This document shows, one piece after another, positions 55,077 through 59,405 of a stretch of 59,405 bases of DNA. The DNA lies in the NCBI GenBank assembly GCA_029259935.1, contig JAJDEH010000424.1, forward strand, positions 1-59,405, written 5' to 3'. The notes beneath the pieces were generated by a model that had not been told where the DNA came from, did not search any database, and saw only the letters and a program-made list of their open reading frames with translations. The DNA is from Planctomycetota bacterium (lineage in GTDB: Bacteria; Planctomycetota; Planctomycetia; Pirellulales; Pirellulaceae). Each line of letters begins with the position of its first letter. Within the stretch, counting starts at the first letter, position 1. A program made the translations under genes and the position numbers.

Positions 55077-56264
55077 TTGTATAGAACTCGAAATTTCCTT
55101 TTCGTACTGGTGGTTCTCCTGGCCGCGACGGAATCTTTCGCCGAAACGCCGGTCGGGATTACTCGTTCACGGCCGACAGGGGGCCGGTTCGTTGCCACGA
55201 TGCACGGCTACATGATTCCCTATACGGCGAAGATTCCCGGCACCGACGTTACGTTTCAAATGGTGCCAATCGCGGGCGGCGAGTTCTGGTTGGGAAGTCC
55301 GGCTGGCGAAGCAGGCCGTCATGATAGCGAAGGTCCACGAGTCAAGTTCATCGTGCCGCCGTTTTGGATGGGAAAGCATGAAGTGACGTGGGGCGAGTAC
55401 CATGGCTATTACGATCTTAACGGAGTATTCAAGCAGTTTAACAGAGCCGGAACTCGGAGAGTCACCAAAGAAAATCGCGCCGACATCGTGACCGCGCCGA
55501 GCATGATCTACTATTCGCTGGGACGGATGCCCGAGGTTCGCGACAAACGCACCGTGCCCAATTACCCGGCCGTCTCGATGACACAGTACGGCGCGAAACA
55601 ATATACCAAGTGGCTGAGCAAACTAACCGGCGAATTCTACCGCCTGCCCAGCGAAGTGGAATGGGAATACGCCTGTCGAGCAGGCAGCAAAACGGCCTAT
55701 CACTTTGGCGACACGGCGCGAGACCTCGACAAGTACGCCTGGCATTTCGGAAATGCCAATGAGCAAACCCATCCGGTTGGTGGACGAAAACCAAATGCCT
55801 GGGGCTTGTACGACATGCACGGCAACGCGGCTGAATGGGTGCTGGACCAGTTCGACGAGCGGGGCTACAAGAAACTCGAAAAGCGAGTCGCCGCAAGACG
55901 GGAACCGATTCGCTGGCCAACCGAGTTGTATCCAAGAACCGTTCGCGGTGGATCATGGGATTCCGATCCCCAGGCCTGCCGCAGCGCCTCCCGGCGGGCG
56001 TCATCGATCGATTGGCAAGAGCTAGAAGCGCAAATTCCGACAAGCCCCTGGTGGCTGGCCTCGGACATGCAAAGCGAAATCGGATTTCGAATCATTCGAC
56101 CGATCGTGCCGCCGCCAAAAAAAGACCACGCCAAGTACTGGGATACGGACATCGAAGCTTTGCAAGAGGCAATTGAAGATTGTGTCACGCAGTCGGCCCG
56201 AGGAGCGGTGGGAATCGTCGATCCCAAACTGCCAGATGCCATCCAACGGGCGATCAGGAAGTAG
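55077..56264 (+). CDS. exported formylglycine-generating-enzyme-like (SUMF1) protein
   Basis: A 395-residue protein. The start is a TTG at 55077; no ATG lies between the upstream in-frame stop at 55023 and the signal peptide, and no strong ribosome site is seen. The signal ends near residue 22. The FGE domain covers about 60-345: MVPIAGGEFWLGSP, FWMGKHEVTWGEY, YRLPSEVEWEYACRAG, DMHGNAAEWVLD, RGGSWDSDPQACRSA and EIGFRII. Only one Cys is near the canonical active site, so copper-dependent sulfatase activation is not assured; many members serve other roles. A palindromic repeat follows 42 bases after the stop. Confidence 0.85.
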   Translation: MYRTRNFLFVLVVLLAATESFAETPVGITRSRPTGGRFVATMHGYMIPYTAKIPGTDVTFQMVPIAGGEFWLGSPAGEAGRHDSEGPRVKFIVPPFWMGKHEVTWGEYHGYYDLNGVFKQFNRAGTRRVTKENRADIVTAPSMIYYSLGRMPEVRDKRTVPNYPAVSMTQYGAKQYTKWLSKLTGEFYRLPSEVEWEYACRAGSKTAYHFGDTARDLDKYAWHFGNANEQTHPVGGRKPNAWGLYDMHGNAAEWVLDQFDERGYKKLEKRVAARREPIRWPTELYPRTVRGGSWDSDPQACRSASRRASSIDWQELEAQIPTSPWWLASDMQSEIGFRIIRPIVPPPKKDHAKYWDTDIEALQEAIEDCVTQSARGAVGIVDPKLPDAIQRAIRK

Positions 56265-56639
56265 ACGGCAAATTGGACTGAGCAATTGACTAACGGAAGA
56301 TCGTGTTCACGCGAAGGCGCGAAGCCGCGAAGGATGGAATGGTCCAGACTGACTCTAGCTTCGCGGCTTAGCGCCTTCGCGTGAGAAGTTCAGTTTCCTT
56401 CCGGCGGGGTGGTAGGCAACAGAATCGCGAGTGCCGATCTGCTGGACCTCCGGGTCCCCCTGATAGCGTGGGGGTGCCGCCCACTTTAGAATTACCTGGC
56501 AGCGGCGTCCATGCAGCCCCGTCCATGCAGCCCGTTGAAACCACTGGGAGTCAGCCCAACCTCGGCCCCTCCGCTGTCGTCGCCAACGTCAGACCCACGC
56601 AAGGACCTTCATCTTTCAAGCGATCAAGGGGACATCCTC
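56265..56639. other. 375-base intergenic region with repeat family 2
   Basis: No gene is seen. It contains repeat copy B (56306-56387) and the leader of the LRR gene, whose ribosome site lies close to 56640. An in-frame upstream ATG at 56511 would give a Pro/Ser-rich tail and is not favoured. Confidence 0.5.
56306..56387. repeat. repeat family 2, copy B
   Basis: The left arm TTCACGCGAAGGCGCGAAGC and right arm GCTTCGCGGCTTAGCGCC plus TTCGCGTGAGAA are inverted. The middle has AAGGATGGAA. The flank CAGTTTCC that follows is shared with copy C. Confidence 0.9.
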
Positions 56640-58790
56640 ATGGCCATCTCGGTGCGATGTCAATGCGGGCAACAGCTTCAAGCGAAGGATCAACTGGCGG
56701 GTAAAACTGTAAAGTGCCCCAAGTGCCAGCAGCCTCTGCGCATTCCAGATTCCGCCGCGCATGGAAACGACAACCAACCCGGCGCGGCACCGCGGCAACC
56801 GTCCGCCTCTCGACAACCGGTGCCGGATCAGCCGGCGGCCTCAACGATTCCTGTTACTTGTTCCTGCGGCGCGAGCTTCAACGCAAAGTCGGAGATGGCC
56901 GGCAAGACCGTGCGGTGTCCGAAATGTAGCGGAGCACTCCGCATTGAGTCGCCACGGTCGTCGTCGGTGTTTGAATCAGATCCGCTAGAGAACAACGTAT
57001 CCGATCCGCTCGCCACGACGCCCGCTCCTTCCATGGGGCCGGACGCGCAGGCAGCGAACATGGCCTTCCCCGGATTCGCTTCAACGGCGTCCGCAAGTCC
57101 GCTGCCCGCGAAACCGGACGCGCAAGGAAAGAAAAAGAGTTCAAACTTGCTGCTGCTGTTGTTGATCGGCGGCGGCGTCTTGGCGGTTGGCATGCTCGGG
57201 GCGTGTGGACTTGGCTTGTACTTATTCGTCGGGCGAAGCGAAGTCAAGGTCGTCGACAACCAGCCCGCCACGAGCGGAGATTCGGCGACCAGCGACAAGA
57301 CGCAGGTTGCCGATGCGAATCTCAGTCGGCCGGCGATGAACCCTAGCCAGAGTTCAGCACCGCGGATCGACTTACCGGCTGAGATTGCCGGTCCCACGAT
57401 GCGCAACTCCGAGATTGCAACGGTGATTGCAGCCCTAAAGAAAGACGAAAAGACGCCGGAATACGACGACAATGGCCAGGTCATTTCACTTAACGCCGAC
57501 TTTTTGTCCGAAAACCTGCTGTCACAGATTGGCAAGCTGACAACGCTTCGCTCTTTGTCCCTGGGTCTATCCGAACTAGGTGATGAAGACCTCGTGCATC
57601 TGAAGCCGTTAACGGAACTCCGAAGTTTGGATCTCAACGACAACGAAATTACAGGTTCTGGGCTGGTACATCTGGCAAGTTTGAACAAATTGGAAGTGTT
57701 GAACCTGGAGCAAAACGACATTGACGGCCGAGGCCTTGCCCATCTATCAAAGTTGACATCGCTCCGTCAACTAAAACTGAATTCTGCGAAAGTAACTGAC
57801 GAAGGGATGGTCCATCTAGGTGGTCTTGTCAATCTTGAACTCCTTGACATTAGCAGCGGCGAGATCAGCGTACCGTCGCTAAAACATCTAAGTGAACTGA
57901 AGAAACTCAACGACTTGACCTTGCCAGCAGGACTCGAATACCCGATTGATGCCATCATGATGCTGACTTCGTTGAAGAAACTGGATGATGATAGTTTCGC
58001 GGTCACCGATGCGGATTTAGAAAAGCTGAGCAATCTAACTCAACTAGAATCGGTGGGTTTGATCCTGAAAGGCGTGACGAACGCAGGACTGAGTCATGTC
58101 AAAAAAATGACCGGATTGAAGGAACTTCTCCTTTCTTGGGAGCAGAGTCTGACACCGGACGATTTTGAATTCTTGGGATCGTTGACGGGACTTGAAAAAC
58201 TCACGCTATGGTACGAGGTCTCGCCGGGCGCGGGACTCGCCCATTTGGAAGGACTGGACCATCTGACGGAATTGTGGATGGCGTCGTCCGAGTCCGAGGA
58301 AGCGGACCTTCAGCACCTTCCTGCCTTTCCCACCCTTGAAAAACTGCGTATCAGATTTCCAAAGTTGGACGATAACGCTTTGAAGCATGTCGCCAAGCAG
58401 AGGAACCTCAAAGTTCTAGAACTTGATTTTCCGAACTTCACCGATCAAGGGCTAGTTCACCTTCGAGATTTGACCAAATTGGAAAAACTGGATTTAACGA
58501 GTACCAAGGTTGACGGTTCAGGGTTCTCGAATCTAGCGGGAATGTCGAACTTAAAGGACCTCGGCCTTTATAAGACGAAGGTCGTGGACGCACATCTCGC
58601 TGAGTTGGCACCGTTGTCAAAGCTTAAGTTTCTAAATCTGCACGGCACGCTCATTTCAGATGCAGGCATTGAGTCGTTGGCAAAGCTATCCGCTTTGTAC
58701 TCCTTGGACGTGAGGGAGACAGGAGTGACCGCCCAGGGCGTTGAACGCTTGAAGCAATTGCTTCCAGATTGCACGGTTAAGGGCCCTTGA
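56640..58790 (+). CDS. membrane LRR protein with two N-terminal zinc ribbons
   Basis: A 716-residue protein. Two zinc ribbons open it: RCQCGQQLQAKDQLAGKTVKC at about 5-25 with CPKC, and TCSCGASFNAKSEMAGKTVRC with CPKC near 80-105. A Pro/Ser/Asp-rich linker and one transmembrane helix (about 171-195, LLLLLLIGGGVLAVGML) follow. From about 270 to the end are leucine-rich repeats of the type LxxLxxLxxLxLxxTxVxDAGLxxL. The ribbons would be cytoplasmic and the repeats outside, with a helix between. No enzyme motif is seen. The protein may carry an outside signal or contact to a nucleic-acid or protein partner inside. The start at 56640 is supported by AGGGGA upstream. Confidence 0.88.
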   Translation: MAISVRCQCGQQLQAKDQLAGKTVKCPKCQQPLRIPDSAAHGNDNQPGAAPRQPSASRQPVPDQPAASTIPVTCSCGASFNAKSEMAGKTVRCPKCSGALRIESPRSSSVFESDPLENNVSDPLATTPAPSMGPDAQAANMAFPGFASTASASPLPAKPDAQGKKKSSNLLLLLLIGGGVLAVGMLGACGLGLYLFVGRSEVKVVDNQPATSGDSATSDKTQVADANLSRPAMNPSQSSAPRIDLPAEIAGPTMRNSEIATVIAALKKDEKTPEYDDNGQVISLNADFLSENLLSQIGKLTTLRSLSLGLSELGDEDLVHLKPLTELRSLDLNDNEITGSGLVHLASLNKLEVLNLEQNDIDGRGLAHLSKLTSLRQLKLNSAKVTDEGMVHLGGLVNLELLDISSGEISVPSLKHLSELKKLNDLTLPAGLEYPIDAIMMLTSLKKLDDDSFAVTDADLEKLSNLTQLESVGLILKGVTNAGLSHVKKMTGLKELLLSWEQSLTPDDFEFLGSLTGLEKLTLWYEVSPGAGLAHLEGLDHLTELWMASSESEEADLQHLPAFPTLEKLRIRFPKLDDNALKHVAKQRNLKVLELDFPNFTDQGLVHLRDLTKLEKLDLTSTKVDGSGFSNLAGMSNLKDLGLYKTKVVDAHLAELAPLSKLKFLNLHGTLISDAGIESLAKLSALYSLDVRETGVTAQGVERLKQLLPDCTVKGP

Positions 58791-58865
58791 GGCAGTAGAT
58801 AATCGTACCGAAAGAAGAGCAAGCGAGGAACGGACAGCTTTTGTAAAATAGACAGGAGGGAAATG

Positions 58866-58948
58866 TCTCACGCGAAGGCGCGAAGCCGCTAAGGATGGAT
58901 TCGTCTAGGCTTTCTTTTGCTTCGCGCCTTAGCGCCTTCGCGTCAGAA
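58866..58948. repeat. repeat family 2, copy C
   Basis: The left arm TCTCACGCGAAGGCGCGAAG and right arm CTTCGCGCCTTAGCGCC plus TTCGCGTCAGAA match copy B, as does the internal AAGGATGGA. The flank TCAGTTTCTG also agrees. It starts 76 bases after the LRR stop. Confidence 0.9.
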
Positions 58949-58983
58949 TTTCAGTTTCTGTCCGACGTGCCGAGGAGTTCAAA

Positions 58984-59211
58984 ATGCTTGCGAAACGATT
59001 GCACAACATAAGGAGATACGGTCTGCCTTCGGAGCAAGGATACAGTTGCAGTAGCCGCTTTTCAGGCATTTCCTTCCAGTTGAACGTTGAATGGCTGCAT
59101 CGGAGCGTATGTTACAAGCTTGTGAGTGCGCCGCTTGGCGGGACCGAGTGTTCTATTGGCCGCGTGCTTGAAAAAAGTGGCCCGAACTGCTTGTTTTCCC
59201 GCGATTTTTGA
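58984..59211 (+). CDS. doubtful 75-residue open frame
   Basis: A good GAGGAG lies seven bases before the ATG, but the translation (Cys- and Ser-rich, no domain) does not look like a protein I know. It is bracketed by repeats, so it may be chance. Kept only because of the ribosome-like site. Confidence 0.2.
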   Translation: MLAKRLHNIRRYGLPSEQGYSCSSRFSGISFQLNVEWLHRSVCYKLVSAPLGGTECSIGRVLEKSGPNCLFSRDF

Positions 59212-59300
59212 ACACTAGCCGAGTTGTGGGGTACTCGCGTAAAATGGGGTTATGGGCGCGGCAACAGGTGAAGGCCTGGGCAATGGGTCTCATGCATTGG

Positions 59301-59370
59301 GGCGGGGCCCGTCTGGAATTGATGAAACGGGCGGAACCCCCACAAGCACCCCCCATGTTAGGGGGAGAAC
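59301..59370 (-). repeat. repeat family 3, copy 2 (inverted)
   Basis: Read on the minus strand, the segment begins GTTCTCCCCC, then CATGGGGGG, GTGGGGGTTCC and GGGCCCCGCCCC. It lines up with the plus-strand element at 33597-33655, with a CCCCC/GGGGG stem. Confidence 0.75.
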
Positions 59371-59405
59371 AGGAAACGGTTCGATTTGAACTTTGGATGC
59401 AGCGT

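Larger units (their letters stand above)
58791..59405. other. 615-base end stretch with two repeats
   Basis: It contains repeat family 2 copy C (58866-58948), a doubtful short open frame (58984-59211), and the inverted copy of repeat family 3 (59301-59370). No convincing gene is seen. Confidence 0.5.

Overview
The window reads as a piece of a planctomycete chromosome, most likely Pirellulales-like. The evidence is typical of that phylum: several ECF sigma/anti-sigma pairs, a CRTAC-type FG-GAP plus ASPIC/UnbV lipoprotein, a TPR protein, a glycine-rich RRM protein, short zinc-ribbon proteins, a CxxCH-bearing terpene-cyclase-fold protein, a formylglycine-enzyme-like protein and an LRR protein with paired zinc ribbons. 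Many secreted proteins have no recognised function. I saw no rRNA, tRNA, CRISPR array, prophage or intact transposase.

Layout. (1) 1-2076, minus: ECF sigma, zinc-binding anti-sigma and a truncated cupredoxin-like lipoprotein, tightly coupled. Divergent from it, 2475-11286 plus, runs a tight co-directional array: a Cys-bearing membrane protein, a NosL-like protein, a CRTAC lipoprotein, a small CxCPYH membrane-anchored protein, an FtsX-type permease with a LolD-type ATPase, a tandem metallo-beta-lactamase-fold protein and a TPR protein. I read the first part as a candidate metal or thiol handling and export locus. (2) 11.8-13.2 kb: three small nucleic-acid or zinc-type proteins, including an RRM protein that starts at GTG. 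(3) 13.2-21.6 kb minus: a Yej/Dpp-like peptide ABC importer with four separate ATPase genes. (4) 22-24.6 kb minus: tyrS and a lipoprotein aldose 1-epimerase. (5) 24.8-27.3 kb plus: sigma, anti-sigma and PDZ operon closed by a clear intrinsic terminator. (6) 27.4-33.3 kb: siroheme sulfite/nitrite reductase with two small partners, facing a cysteine synthase-rhodanese fusion; together a sulfur assimilation locus. (7) 33.3-35.2 kb: gene-poor, with a gene relic and three kinds of dispersed palindromic repeat. (8) 35.2-40.9 kb: GT2-like protein, RlmA, an RsmH homologue and a ferritin-like DUF455/ATP-grasp fusion. (9) 40.9-50 kb: secreted helical proteins, a CxxCH cyclase-fold protein, an App1-like phosphatase and a large beta-propeller/PKD/LamG exoprotein. 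(10) 50-59.4 kb: acyltransferase, a TIR-Nudix fusion, a pseudogene, and FGE-like and LRR proteins.

The best candidates for something undescribed are the TIR-Nudix fusion at 51540-52943 (possibly an NAD-linked immune effector), the DUF455/ATP-grasp fusion at 38684-40864, the sulfite reductase with two four-cysteine sets, and the repeat families. One repeat family abuts the 3' ends of genes and supplies two of them with their stop codons. All assignments come from reading motifs by eye; no searches were run.
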